A DNA stretch of 23,627 nucleotides, taken from assembly GCA_027576995.1 (NCBI GenBank), contig JANBQC010000349.1, positions 1 to 23,627 on the forward strand, read 5' to 3'. The stretch is from Dimargaris cristalligena (Eukaryota > Kickxellomycota > Dimargaritomycetes > Dimargaritales > Dimargaritaceae). Position numbers and translations under genes: made by a program. A model generated the notes under the pieces. That model was not told the DNA's origin and ran no database searches. It worked only from the letters and a program-made list of their open reading frames with translations. Positions 10,663 to 20,499 of this stretch are shown piece by piece; position 1 is the first letter of the stretch; each line of letters opens with the position of its first letter.

Positions 10663-12058
10663 GAATTACCAGGGTATAGTAACACTACCCATGAATGCTA
10701 ATTAGTGTGCCTGAGGTGGGCAATTATGTTACAAATAACTTACAGTAGTTTTGCAATCAGTGTTTTAGCTGGACTAGTTCTATGTACAGTATTAGATATA
10801 TCCCTGACTGCCACGGCAATCCTACACTACTAGCTCTATGTAACCTGGGTTAACTACTCTTAGTCTGTTAAGTGTCCTAAGGATAGGCTTCTAACAATAG
10901 ACAGGGCTTAAGCTTAGCCAAGTGGGCTACTAGCATTAGGTACAGGGCACGGAACTAATTAATAAAGGCTACAGTAGGTATATGCAAGGGACATGCAGCA
11001 GGCACCCTTATTAGTTAGTACAAGGGGGAGTAAGTCTATATAGAGTTTATTGGGGTAAACTAAGGGGTAAGAATAAGCTAAGGAATCTAACTAGTCCCAA
11101 TGGGGCCCAGTTATCTATACATGGGGATAGCTCCAGAGGGAGGTCCCAAGGGGAGGATACTACTAAGTCTAGGGTATAGATAAATAGACCAACTGGATAG
11201 GTATGGGTTTCCAGAAGAGTCTATAGATTAGTACTTGAGTAATTAGTGTAAAGAAGTGGAGTCCAGAAGGGGAAGGGTTATATAATAAGGGATAATGCCA
11301 TAGTACTATATGTGACTATAGGAAAGTTAATATGATACTATAAGGCCTAATAAAGTTGGATGTCTAAGCTGGCTAGATTAAGGTAGATTAAAAGGGCTAA
11401 TAGTAATAGATTATAAAGTAATTCAAAGAGTAGATTTTTATTTTCAGGTAATATAATGCCTTTAGTGATAATAACAGATACTATATATTAGGTAAGAAAT
11501 TGGTAATCTAGTGGAGAGTAGCTTAGTGCAGATTTAGGAAATAATGTGTGATAACTCCTTGTTTAATCTAAGCCTTAAATCTGTAAAGACTATGCTCAGA
11601 AACCCTATTTGAGTAAGCTCTGAGGTGGAATTAGAGTGGTTTATCCCTGAAATGGGTTAGCTGATGTATACTGATAGTGAACCTGAATCTGGAAAGCATT
11701 CCACATCCTCCAATAACATGTGTCTCTCCCTAGTTTAAGCAGGGTATATGGATTTATTCTAATTGTTACTGGGGAAGCAGTATACTATCCAATGACTTTT
11801 CAACAAAACCATGTTTTAAATAACTCTGTATATGTTTTATTTATTCACTCATTCACATTTTGTTTGAGATGAATTTTACTCAATGGTTGGGTCAAACCAT
11901 ACTTCCTGTTTAATCTGGTGTGTGATTTACTTACCTTTGCAAAAAGGAAGGCCAAGAGTTAGGAGCTGCATTGCACTGCTCTGTTTGGGGAAGCATCCCA
12001 TAGGGCAAGGTTGCAGGCAGGGAAATTGAATTGGTATATAAAGACTAGACCCCAAACT
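10663..12058. mobile_element. CpG-depleted, probably decayed transposon block
   Basis: In about 1.4 kb there are only two CpG dinucleotides (10814 and 10950); none occur between 10952 and 12058, although the block has ordinary C and G content. The plus strand is rich in TAG, CTA and AGG, with stops in all frames. Repeat copy B (10844-11107) lies near its left edge. The pattern matches a silenced, methylated element that has decayed by C-to-T change at CpG. No transposase, reverse transcriptase or terminal repeat can be read, so the element type is unknown and the mobile origin is inferred. Confidence 0.55.
10844..11107 (-). repeat. Dispersed repeat, copy B (inverted relative to copy A at 82-344)
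   Basis: The reverse complement of this 264-bp segment aligns almost without gaps to 82-344, at roughly 83-85% identity by hand count, with differences mainly transitions. Similarity begins at GGCCCCATTGGGA and ends at TTAACCCAGG, with unrelated sequence on both sides. The two copies are about 10.5 kb apart in opposite orientation, with the F-box, allantoinase and ISN1 genes between them. Confidence 0.9.
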
Positions 12059-12199
12059 CGTAGGTTGATGAACACAGTTCTGGTAATATATACATGTATC
12101 ATCCAAAAAAAAATCCTACTATTCAACTGCCACAAGAAAATAACAAGGAGCCGATGAGTACCATAAGCAATGGCTTAGAATGACCAGAAATCCAGTCAG

Positions 12200-12205
12200 T
12201 TTATT
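12200..12205 (-). terminator. Poly(A) signal of the C2HC gene
   Basis: The minus strand reads AATAAA starting two bases after the TAG of the spliced frame. This is unusually close to a stop, but it supports a transcript ending here. Confidence 0.35.
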
Positions 12206-12207
12206 TG

Positions 12208-12694
12208 CTAGCAATAAGAGCCGGCAATAACTAAGTGGACCACATTATTTGGTTGACCAATGTTAGTATTCTAGTACGTATGGTGACTGTACCTATGGTC
12301 AGATTGGATACTTTGTAAAGAAGAAATCCTAACCTGCAGGGCATGAATATCTGTGCAGATCTAAAGCCGGCGCATCCTTGAATACCCGGCCACAATCTGG
12401 GCATGCTTTGCTTGAGCTAAGTATACCGCAAAATAGAGTATGGGCCACCAGTCGGTTTTTGGCTACAAATGTGCGGGGGCATTTAGGGCATTGGTGATAG
12501 GCCGGCCTCTTCTTTCGCTTGCTTGAACCTTCTTGGGAGATATCATTGGTGTTCCGATTGGTACACTTTTCGATGAATCGGCCGATGCTACGTAGCGGGG
12601 AGCTTCCTGGTAGAGAGCTGTTCGTAACGGTCCTGGAAAAAGAGGCACGTTTCCGACCGGGGAGGTAGTATCTAAACGTATGGGAGTGAACCAT
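12208..12694 (-). CDS. Small protein with two C2HC zinc fingers, probably two exons
   Basis: Two tandem fingers of form C-x2-C-x12-H-x3-C are visible: C69, C72, H85, C89 and C98, C101, H114, C118. A basic stretch SKRKKRP at 58-64 may be a nuclear localisation signal. The N-terminal 57 residues are Ser/Thr/Arg-rich with no recognised domain. The start ATG (12694) is the first after an in-frame stop. Read without splicing, the frame ends at TAG at 12329 (121 residues). A good intron (12333-12231) overlaps that stop, and splicing gives 127 residues ending VIAGSYC at 12208, with AATAAA right after. The role is unknown; nucleic-acid binding is plausible from the fingers and basic stretch. It could also be a fragment of a larger regulator. 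Confidence 0.6.
12231..12333 (-). other. Probable intron in the C2HC gene (103 nt)
   Basis: The donor is CAG|GTTAGG, the acceptor is CCACTTAG, and a perfect TACTAAC branch sequence lies at 12268-12262, about 30 nt before the acceptor. All three signals and their spacing are those of a fungal intron. Splicing removes the TAG at 12329 and adds seven codons before a new TAG. Confidence 0.6.
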
Positions 12695-14242
12695 GATGAG
12701 TGAACGTGAATGATAAAGGTAATAATGAGAACGAGGAGGTATTCAATTCGAACGTTGAAGTTGTTGATGCAAACGATGAAGGAGTTTGTTAGCTAAAAAA
12801 TGGATAGGAATTGGCTTTCCTTAAATAGTGTGGGGTTGAGTATGGGAGGGCAGTTGGTGAACCAGTGAACACAGCTTGCTAGTCAATAGAGGATATCAAA
12901 GGCTTGATTTCATTATTATATGGGGTTATGGTCATTACCATCGACTGGGCTAGACTATTCCAATATGCCAGTTGATTCACGGCACCTTTCAGGAATGGCC
13001 GCTGGAGATGCAATGAGAAGAAGTCCATGGTATACAATGAAGCAAATATCCGCTTTGGTTTGCATGAAGTTTGCATTAATAGAGCTCATACCCACCATGG
13101 ATAGATCATGGCGAAATCCCTGCCTTATAATTGAAGTGGAATGTCATCAATAACGATGGTGGCTAAAAACGACATTGACTAATAGTCGGACTTTTCCAGC
13201 CGGTAACATTGATAAGTAGCGGGATTGTACAATGCTTCGGTATACTTTGGCAAAGGCCCCTTTCACCTTTTTAATATCCGATTACTTAGAAACATGGACT
13301 AAGGAATTTCTTTGAAATCGATAAATAAATGTCGTTATTATGGGGGATTGTGACTTCCCATAGTCGGATTCTTCGGCTGGGATAATGAGAAGTGGCCCAA
13401 ATGCTACCATGTCAAAGATATTCCCGAATCCCCAGACATACCAATGGACAATATCCATACAAGATGTGGTGCTGAACTTATTTAGCTCGGTGAGCTGCAA
13501 TTTTAATTAAAATTCGCGCTCAATTCTAAAACTGGCTGATTCAAGTAGTTCGTAGGACTATCATACAAAGAAATATGTAAGGTTCATATTCAGACCTACT
13601 TACATTTCGGTTAGCCTAGATGCTCACCCACCTCGGGCAACAGAGTAATCGCCGATTATAGATATTACTTCCATCATAACGCCCTATTCAACCACTTTAC
13701 CGACTTTCCCGGTAGACACTGATTAAACTGCATTTTTAAGTTTCACCACCTCGGGCATTATTATTGCTTTCTTCAAAGAGCCTTGGTACCCGTGACGTAG
13801 AACATCTCTCACTCAAGAGAAAAATTATTTTTACTAATGACTTTCGTCTAAAGCAATCAATATATGGATACCTTGATTCGCAGATTATGTGTCCTTAGGG
13901 CGGGTTGGCTTGAGTGAATAATGTATAAAATCGGAATCGACAGTATGGGTTATTTATCGCCAGGCCTGGCTGAATTTAATGCTTACTCCAATGGACTTCT
14001 CTCATTGGATGTCCGCTGGATCATATCAAATTGGTGGTGACCTTAAATATTTTTTTTCCAAAAAAAGACCCCGAATAAGGCATTCGGCAGAATAGCGAGG
14101 TTGTGATGTAGAGGATTCCATTGATCAGCAATACCAACTCTGCCTGGGCCATTGCTTCGTCCAGAGTCAACTGCCGAAGATTCCCATAAATCAACTTGGC
14201 TTTTGCTCATTCCTACCTGCCCCAGCGACAGAGACCACCCAG
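12695..14242. other. Intergenic spacer, no recognisable gene
   Basis: It holds the upstream region of the C2HC gene (minus-strand ACTATTTAAGG near 12820-12830 may be a TATA element) and that of RIX1. Short frames on the minus strand at 12879-13076 and 13282-13500 have no recognisable motif, and the second begins with TTG rather than ATG. No RNA gene was seen. Confidence 0.4.
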
Positions 14243-14248
14243 TATAAT
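14243..14248 (+). promoter_or_regulatory. TATA-like element upstream of RIX1
   Basis: TATAAT in the context CAGTATAATCCTCACC lies about 95 nt before the ATG at 14342. It is a weak match; the position is its main support. Confidence 0.25.
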
Positions 14249-14341
14249 CCTCACCCTCCAGTGGCCCGACACGACACCCTTCTTTCCCCGATTCATCAGC
14301 TTTATTTAGTACCTATCAAATCATACCACGACCCCGATACA

Positions 14342-16955
14342 ATGGCCAGCCCTCTGGTCGTCAATGAGACGGTCGAGCTTCTGCTGGGCCGTTACCTTTC
14401 CCGCGAGGCCACTCTCGAGGCGAATCTCCCCCATGTGATCGCCACCGTCACGCACGGGTCCCTCCTGGCCCAACTCGCCCGCACGTCCACCACCACTACC
14501 ACCCCTTCCGCCCTACTCACCCGCTGGTCCCAACGGGTCACCACGCTAGTCCAAGGCAAGACCGCCGCCCAGCGCTGGTGCGGGATCGTCCTGCTTGACG
14601 CTACCCTCCAGCAAACCGCCGCCGTCCAATTCCCCGACTGGGGCGCGAAGTGGCTGACCCCTTTACTCGCCCAATTGGCCAAGACCGACCTGACGGAGAT
14701 CCACGCATTGACGCTAACCTGCGTTACCCATTTACTCCAGGTGGCCCTAACGCAACCCGACTGGCGGCGTGAAGCCGCCCAAAACCAAGTGCCCCGCCTT
14801 CTGCAGACTATTTTGGCCCACCTCGACGATACTCCCGCTGGATTGACGGTGCCCCTCCTCCAAACCGTCACTACGTTGGCCCCGCTGTACGCTTCCACAT
14901 TCCGCCCGTTCGCGGATAAACTGGCGGCCCGGTGCGTGCCGTATTTGAATGGCCAACGCGACCCGGAATCGGCTGTCGTGGCCCAGGCCGGTCAGTGCTT
15001 GGCGGTCCTGACCCACGCGGGCGGTCGCCATGCTAATCAAACGACCATGTCGTCGACCGAGAAATGGCGCCAATACGGGCTAGGTTTGGTCGGCAGTAGC
15101 CACCGTACGCTGGATCAGCTGTTGGAGGATGTAGTGCAGGAACCCTTTTGTGATCGCTACACGGGTACTACTTTGCCGGGCCTCGATTCGGCCAGCCACC
15201 ACAACGACCAGGATGATAAAAAGGCGGGGCCCTCGTCGACGACCGTATCGCCCTTCCCCGGCCTGGTCAGTCGGTTGCTGGCCCTGGGTAAGGCCCTCGG
15301 CTGGCTATGGACCTCCGAAACCCCCGCCCCGGTCCAACTCCCCGTTGGACTGGTGCTGGGTCTGGCGACACGGCTGGCTAACTTAGGCCCCCACTTGGAA
15401 CGGAAAGCCCACTGCGATAAGGTGGACTTTGGTATCCTCATGTCCCTTATTCCCGATCTTAACCACTTGGCTCTTGAATTGACCGTCACCGTTCTGACAA
15501 CCGCGTCCCATTATGCTGTAGCCCACTTGAACTTACTTGGCAATATTGCTTGCTCGCTTCTGAACAGGGGCTCTCAATCTAGGTAAGTATTATCCTATAC
15601 ATTATTTGTTAAATTCATAGATACACTGGTCTTATATATATATATATACATTGGTAGTTGGTGGCGTGGATATGCGATCGGTCACCCGGATTGAATCCTT
15701 AATTACAACATGACTAACCCGGACACTCTCCATATTTATGATACCCATGCCTATGCTACTTAGCTTCACTCGCCTTGCGATTTACTCCATGGTAGCCACT
15801 CTCACCTCCCAGTACGGCACCGGGCTTACCCGTCTACTCAGCAAGGACTTCTACGCTCGCTTATTCGAGGACGTCAAAGGGCATGCGGATCTACTGTCGT
15901 CATCAGCCCACGGCCGAACTTCAACGAATAGCGAAACCCAAATCAGTTTTTCCGCCAAACGGGGCGGCGGTGGTGGTGGTGGGGGTAAGCGCCGACGGGG
16001 CCCGACCGGCGGGGCTTTAATCCCGGACCAAGTCAATTCCCCCGCGACCCTAGTGCGCCCCGCCACCGGTTCGGCGGAAGTTCAGCTCCGGGCCTTAGAA
16101 CTGGCCTCGGAATTGGTCATGGCGGCGGGTAACCAACTGCCCCTGGCGTTCCGTCTCCAACTGATCCAAACGACCGTAGGTCAACTGCTCCAGGCCCAAC
16201 TGCAGGGCACTTACCTAGGCGACCCGCAGCTGGTGATCGCTGAAGGAAGGGGTGAAGCCGTGGCTCGTATTATCCAATTACACCGCCTGCTCCTGACCTT
16301 GATTCGGTACCCCGCCATCGACCATGTCCATATCCTCCCCCACGCCATTGCTATTTTCCAGGCCGGTCTTTTTGCACCTATTGTGGCCGTACAGGTCCTC
16401 TGCCGCCGGGCCTTGGCCACGTGCGATATTTTAATCCACCCGCGTTTACCCGCTTTACCCCGCGCCCAGCGGAACCCCGCGACTGAGTCCGTATTGGAGA
16501 CCAGCGGCAGTAGTAATGGTATGGAGGATTGGAAAGTGCTGGATCCGGAGCTGGAAGCTGGGGCTGGGGCTGAGGAAGCGAACATGGTAATCGGGGGTTC
16601 TTCCACTGACCTGGCGAGTAATGAAACACTACCACCACCAACCACGACAATCCAGCCTACCTCCTCGGTGGGACGGAATTCCGAACCTGAACCAATGACC
16701 GTAGACTCGCCTTCCACTCATCTCCCTGGAATCGCTGGCGATGATGATAGTATTTCCCGAGCTATCCATAAAACCTCTGACTCCGGGACCAAATCCCGTA
16801 CGGCAATCCCGACGTCAGCGGTGGCCCCCCTACCACCAGCCCGGTCTGCTGCCCCGACGGGACCAGCTGGCATGACTCCGAACCAAAATGACGATGATGA
16901 AAGCGACGTTGAATTGCCTGGCATTGTTGACGAATCGTCCGATGATGATAACTAA
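14342..16955 (+). CDS. RIX1: Pre-rRNA processing protein Rix1 / PELP1 family, two exons
   Basis: Rix1 is the scaffold of the nucleolar/nuclear Rix1 complex (Rix1-Ipi1-Ipi3), which acts in ITS2 processing and pre-60S maturation. Exon 1 is 14342-15582 and exon 2 is 15764-16955, giving 810 residues. The open frame extends upstream to a GTG at 14261, but the first ATG is 14342 with a good context (ACAATGG), so I use that. An alpha-helical HEAT-like N-terminal region covers about 1-450 (family-like AAQRWCGIVLLDATLQQ and WGAKWLTPLLAQL). A second conserved segment near 580-645 ends with VQVLCRRALATCDILIHPRL, close to the PELP1 pattern ALxTCxxLxHPRxP. Between them lie a run of eight glycines and a basic KRRR cluster (about 479-492), a likely nuclear signal. 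The C-terminus is Ser/Pro-rich and acidic, ending in Asp/Glu repeats as in PELP1. Confidence 0.85.
15583..15763 (+). other. Intron of RIX1 (181 nt)
   Basis: The donor is CTAG|GTAAGT at 15582/15583 and the acceptor is CTACTTAG|CTTC at 15763/15764, in phase 2. A branch-like TGACTAAC at 15711-15718 lies about 45 nt before the acceptor. The intron also holds an alternating TA run at 15634-15649. Splicing joins GSQS to SFTRLAIYSM in one frame. Confidence 0.85.
15634..15649. repeat. (TA)8 dinucleotide repeat in the RIX1 intron
   Basis: Sixteen bases of alternating T and A, inside the intron; a candidate length polymorphism. Confidence 0.8.
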
Positions 16956-17000
16956 AAACAGGGGACAAATTTCCTTTACATCTCTAAAATACTACTAATA

Positions 17001-17020
17001 AGAGAGAGAGTGTGTGTGTG
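17001..17020. repeat. Compound microsatellite (AG)5(TG)5 in the RIX1 3' UTR
   Basis: Ten bases of AG repeat are followed directly by ten bases of TG repeat, 46 nt after the RIX1 stop codon and before its poly(A) signal. Confidence 0.85.
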
Positions 17021-17138
17021 GAGGAAGAGGAGAATAGTGGTGGGTGAGGGGTTTTCATTACACCCTATAGGCTGACCTTACTATTTACTCAGACCACTCT
17101 TCATTGGTAAATGAACGGAACCACTTCTATCACCCTCC

Positions 17139-17144
17139 AATAAA
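17139..17144 (+). terminator. Poly(A) signal of RIX1
   Basis: AATAAA lies about 185 nt after the RIX1 stop codon, in a suitable AT-rich setting (CCAATAAAATATT). Confidence 0.45.
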
Positions 17145-18759
17145 ATATTAACGCCATGTTCATTTTACTCCATAACTATTGTTTGGTTACAGCCTATGGA
17201 ACAGAAGTAGTGTGCAGGGGAAACTGATATTTCTGAGGATTGGCTGTTAAGCATTTCTGGGTATATCCCCCACTTCCTCACGAGATCGACAGTATCTATT
17301 GACCATTAGTAAATCCCCCGATTGAACAATTGCCAAGCCTTCCCGGAATTGTTGTAGAGGTAACGCCCATTACAAGGTAAGGGTGAGCCAATTGTGAAGA
17401 CCCTTGCCGACTATCAGGGCTTGCTAGTCAAAACCAAAGTACAGCAGTGAGAAAATGGGGGAAACTAACCAACCCACCGCCCATAGGAGATGAGGGTAGA
17501 GGAGGGCGTTCATTGGCACCATGAACTCCTGAACATCAAACACCCCCTCGGACTTTGTACTGGACCACTTGCACCGATGGTATAGTTTATGATAATGGAA
17601 CCATGCGGTCACTATGACTCTCACTCTTTCCCTCAAGCCTACGGGATTCACTGCGCGCGCGTATTCCTATTGTATCCGCCAGAGTACAATGGAGGAATAG
17701 CGGATTGGTGGTCACTACAGCCCATAGCAATGTTGTACTACGTTGCACCTAGAATAAACTTGGGATTATTCTGGCGAATGTCCCACTTAACAGGCCAGCC
17801 ATAATCCCCCCCTCTCTGTTTTGCCAAGCAATTGCTCATCGGGTCATAGAATGAATGCCACGGGGGTGAGAAAGGCGGCGTAGGAATATAGGCGGTGAAG
17901 GGATATGGAGGGGATGCTATATCCGGTTAATTCTTTCGGCTAATACACGGCCTTGGCGGAAATTCACTAATCCACTACTTTTGCAACTACCCCAATCGGT
18001 TGGGGGTTTGGTGGGGGCATGCACCCAGTCAGATCGACATGATAGTGATATATATAATAAGCACAGTTATGCTATATATAATACCTTTATACCTATGCTG
18101 ACCAGAGTATAGTCAGTTGGACGTGCCCCCATGTTCCAGATGCCTAACTACCGGGCATTACGAATATGCCGTGGTTTGCAGACCTTGTCACCGTCGGACT
18201 TTATGGGAGTGTGTAATACATACACCGACATTGGCTGATCGATTGAGGGATGGTGCATCGCCCACACTCGTACATTGCAGTGGACGGTATATGCAAACGC
18301 GAACCGGGCATTGATGCATGAGAAAAATTTATTATAATGCACGGGTGTGGTTCTTTTATAATGTTTAAGGGAGGGAGGGAGGGTACATGGGATATGAAAA
18401 AGATGTAAGGCCTTACTGGGCACTTGTTATGAAGTAGGCGTAGGCCGATAGACATTTAAATGCAGTGGGGTACAGTCAATGCCACCATAAACCGAAAATC
18501 AATTGATTCGGCAATTTTCAATCGGACATGGTAAGTCCAACCAGAGTACGGTGGAAAAAAACATAAAGACATAAATAAAGAAGGGTACATGTAGGGATGA
18601 GGTGCGTATACATGGCGGTATCATTACAAAGGGGGTTAACAGAGAACGGATGGGGTGCTGGTGGGTAAAACCACCTCCACCAGCAGCAGCAGCGGTAACA
18701 GTAGCAGGAGAGACAACCGGGTCGCGTCCTACCGTTTCCACCCCCCACCCGGGGGCGGA
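17145..18759. other. Spacer between convergent genes RIX1 and the GRAM gene
   Basis: No recognisable gene. A frame without ATG at about 18108-18314 encodes a CxxC-x11-CxxC pattern and is reported as a finding. The minus strand has AATAAA at 18333-18328, about 430 nt after the GRAM stop codon, a possible but distant poly(A) signal. On the plus strand a GGGA tetranucleotide run occurs near 18368-18382. Confidence 0.4.
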
Positions 18760-20307
18760 TCAGCCTTGGATACTAACCACAGACGCGCGTTGGCTATGGT
18801 GGGAGTCCCGGTAGGTGGCGGTGGAGGCGGACTTGGGTCGCGAACGGCGGGTGGATCCCGATCGTTCGCCCGGGGCAGCCGAGCTCGTATGGCGCCGGGA
18901 ACTGGTTCGCCGACTACTCTTACGTTCGGCCGCCGCTGGGGTGGTGGGGGAGGCGACGGCCGTAGCGGTAGGACTGGCCGGTGCACTTGTTTTAACCGAT
19001 GGTTTATGCTGCAGAGCCACCGCCATGGTGCCCACGTTGAGGGCGGCATTAGCGGTGGCCTGGTATTGCATCTGGGCCGCCTGCAGGCTCTGGTGGGTCG
19101 AGTCGCGGGACAAAAATCCGGTAAAAATGTAATGCCGAGTGGCGGTGCGGATCCGGATCACATTGGGCAAGATACCGAGCAGGGACTCCTTGTGGAAATC
19201 GCGGATCGTTTCAAATGGTAGGCAGATGCGGACGGAGTCCGGGTATTTAGTAGGCAGGGCAAAAGGAAAGGGTAAAGACGAATGTCCGCCCCCACCACTA
19301 TGGTGTGAGGAGGACGACGCAGGGGCGAGCGAGGGGTCGGTGGTCGTGGTCCCACCCAAATAATCACCGCCCGTCCCTGATCCGCTGCGACCGAGGCCAT
19401 TGGCGGGTTGCTGTCGTGGTGGTAGCGAAGGTGATTGCTGCTGCGAGTGAGGATTCTTTTCAGGCAAGTTCGTGTTGTATAAAGCGGGGTTATACTGCAC
19501 AAAGGGGTTGAGGCGGCACCCGTAAAAGAACAGACCCTGCGGCGTGACGAATAAGATACCCTTCCAAAAGACATCCAAGTCCAGGGTGCATTTGAAACTC
19601 GTGAACATGGACTGGATAGTCAGGGGGTCGAGCTCAGTGAAGGCGCGGCGGAAATGGCGCTGGCGCCGGTTGATTTTCCGGGCTTCGCTAGAGCCGGGTT
19701 CCTCCGACATGGAAGGGCTGGGCGAGGTGAGAGGGTCACTACGGCCGAACCATGACGAAATACGAAGTCGGCTAATAGTATGGCGGCGGCGGAGACGACT
19801 AGAGGAAGAAGACTGGGATAAAAGAGAACCGACGGGGGAGGTGGGGCGGTGAACCACAGTCGCCTGGTCGTCGGCATGACCTACTCCTCCTCCATCCCTC
19901 TGGGGCTGGTCGTGGTGGAGGTGGTAGTTTGACAAGACCGACTGGTTGACCAAAGTCGGGGAGGGGTCGGTCAACGAAGTGGCGTGGGCCGTGGCTAAAG
20001 TGGAGGTGGAAGCAGGTTCGTGTTCACGGTTAAACTGCTGTTCGTCGTGGTGGTCTTGACCATGGTCATGTCTACGACGGGAGGGCGAAGGGACGAGAGC
20101 CGGTGACTCATAGGACGGTAGGGTAGCACGACGACGGAGGTTGGCGGCCGCGGCCAGGTCGTGCTCATTAACCTCTGTGGAAGCGGACACTGACCTCGGA
20201 GTGGGACCCGCCTCGACGGCCAGACTCTCCGGCCGGGTCCGACGGAATACGGAAAGTCGTCTCCGCGTCTTGGGCGAAATAGTAAAAAAGTCGGATATAC
20301 AATTCAT
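18760..20307 (-). CDS. GRAM-domain protein with a split GRAM domain
   Basis: GRAM domains are PH-like folds that bind membrane lipids, often at organelle contact sites or in lipid transport. The open frame runs upstream to 20535 but without an ATG; the first ATG, at 20307 (ACTATGA), gives 515 residues and is used here. Residues 1-210 are Ser/Arg/His-rich and disordered. The first half of the domain is at about 219-267 (FRRAFTELDP...WKGILFVTPQGLFFYGCRLNP) and the second at about 355-407 (YPDSVRICLPFETIRDF...ILPNVIRIRT...FTGFLSRD). An insertion of about 87 residues rich in Gln, Pro, Ser, Gly and His separates them. The C-terminus is Ser/Arg-rich. No VASt domain or membrane helix follows, unlike yeast Lam/Ysp proteins, so sterol transfer should not be assumed. 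Confidence 0.85.
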   Translation of the reverse strand: MNCISDFFTISPKTRRRLSVFRRTRPESLAVEAGPTPRSVSASTEVNEHDLAAAANLRRRATLPSYESPALVPSPSRRRHDHGQDHHDEQQFNREHEPASTSTLATAHATSLTDPSPTLVNQSVLSNYHLHHDQPQRDGGGVGHADDQATVVHRPTSPVGSLLSQSSSSSRLRRRHTISRLRISSWFGRSDPLTSPSPSMSEEPGSSEARKINRRQRHFRRAFTELDPLTIQSMFTSFKCTLDLDVFWKGILFVTPQGLFFYGCRLNPFVQYNPALYNTNLPEKNPHSQQQSPSLPPRQQPANGLGRSGSGTGGDYLGGTTTTDPSLAPASSSSHHSGGGGHSSLPFPFALPTKYPDSVRICLPFETIRDFHKESLLGILPNVIRIRTATRHYIFTGFLSRDSTHQSLQAAQMQYQATANAALNVGTMAVALQHKPSVKTSAPASPTATAVASPTTPAAAERKSSRRTSSRRHTSSAAPGERSGSTRRSRPKSASTATYRDSHHSQRASVVSIQG

Positions 20308-20377
20308 AGTTACGACGGCCAAGAAGGCATGAATATTTTCTATAAAAAAAACCAATGATAGTAATGGAAAGCAGTAA

Positions 20378-20405
20378 AAATGGGCGTATATAAATAGGCC
20401 AGGAA
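20378..20405 (-). promoter_or_regulatory. Promoter repeat unit 1 with TATA core, GRAM gene
   Basis: The minus strand reads GGCCTATTTATATACGCCCA, about 75-95 nt upstream of the GRAM ATG. It is repeated with few changes at 20474-20499. The position suits a TATA box. Confidence 0.5.
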
Positions 20406-20473
20406 GGATATAACAGGGTTTTCTTAGGTGAAGGGCAGGCCGGAAGCGAATACAGAACTTCACGATGCCCGCT

Positions 20474-20499
20474 AAATGGGCGAATATAAAAGGCCAGAG
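20474..20499 (-). promoter_or_regulatory. Promoter repeat unit 2 with TATA core, GRAM gene
   Basis: The minus strand reads GGCCTTTTATATTCGCCCA, the partner of the unit at 20378-20405, about 96 nt further upstream. The two units share the GGCC flank, the AT-rich core and CGCCCATTT. Confidence 0.45.

Noticed and set aside
10663..12058. RIP (repeat-induced point mutation) as the cause of the CpG loss
   Set aside because: RIP is known from filamentous ascomycetes and favours CpA targets with strong AT skew. Here C and G content stays moderate and CpG specifically is missing, which fits CpG methylation decay better. A dinucleotide count would decide.
13130..13420. A local duplication: ATAGTCGGA-containing segments near 13180 and 13360 look alike
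   Set aside because: Beyond the ATAGTCGGA core, the similarity breaks down into gaps and is too weak by eye to separate from chance.
14261..14341. A longer RIX1 N-terminus starting at 14261
   Set aside because: The codon there is GTG, not a normal start in a eukaryotic nuclear gene. The first ATG, at 14342, has a good context and the family-like sequence begins after it.
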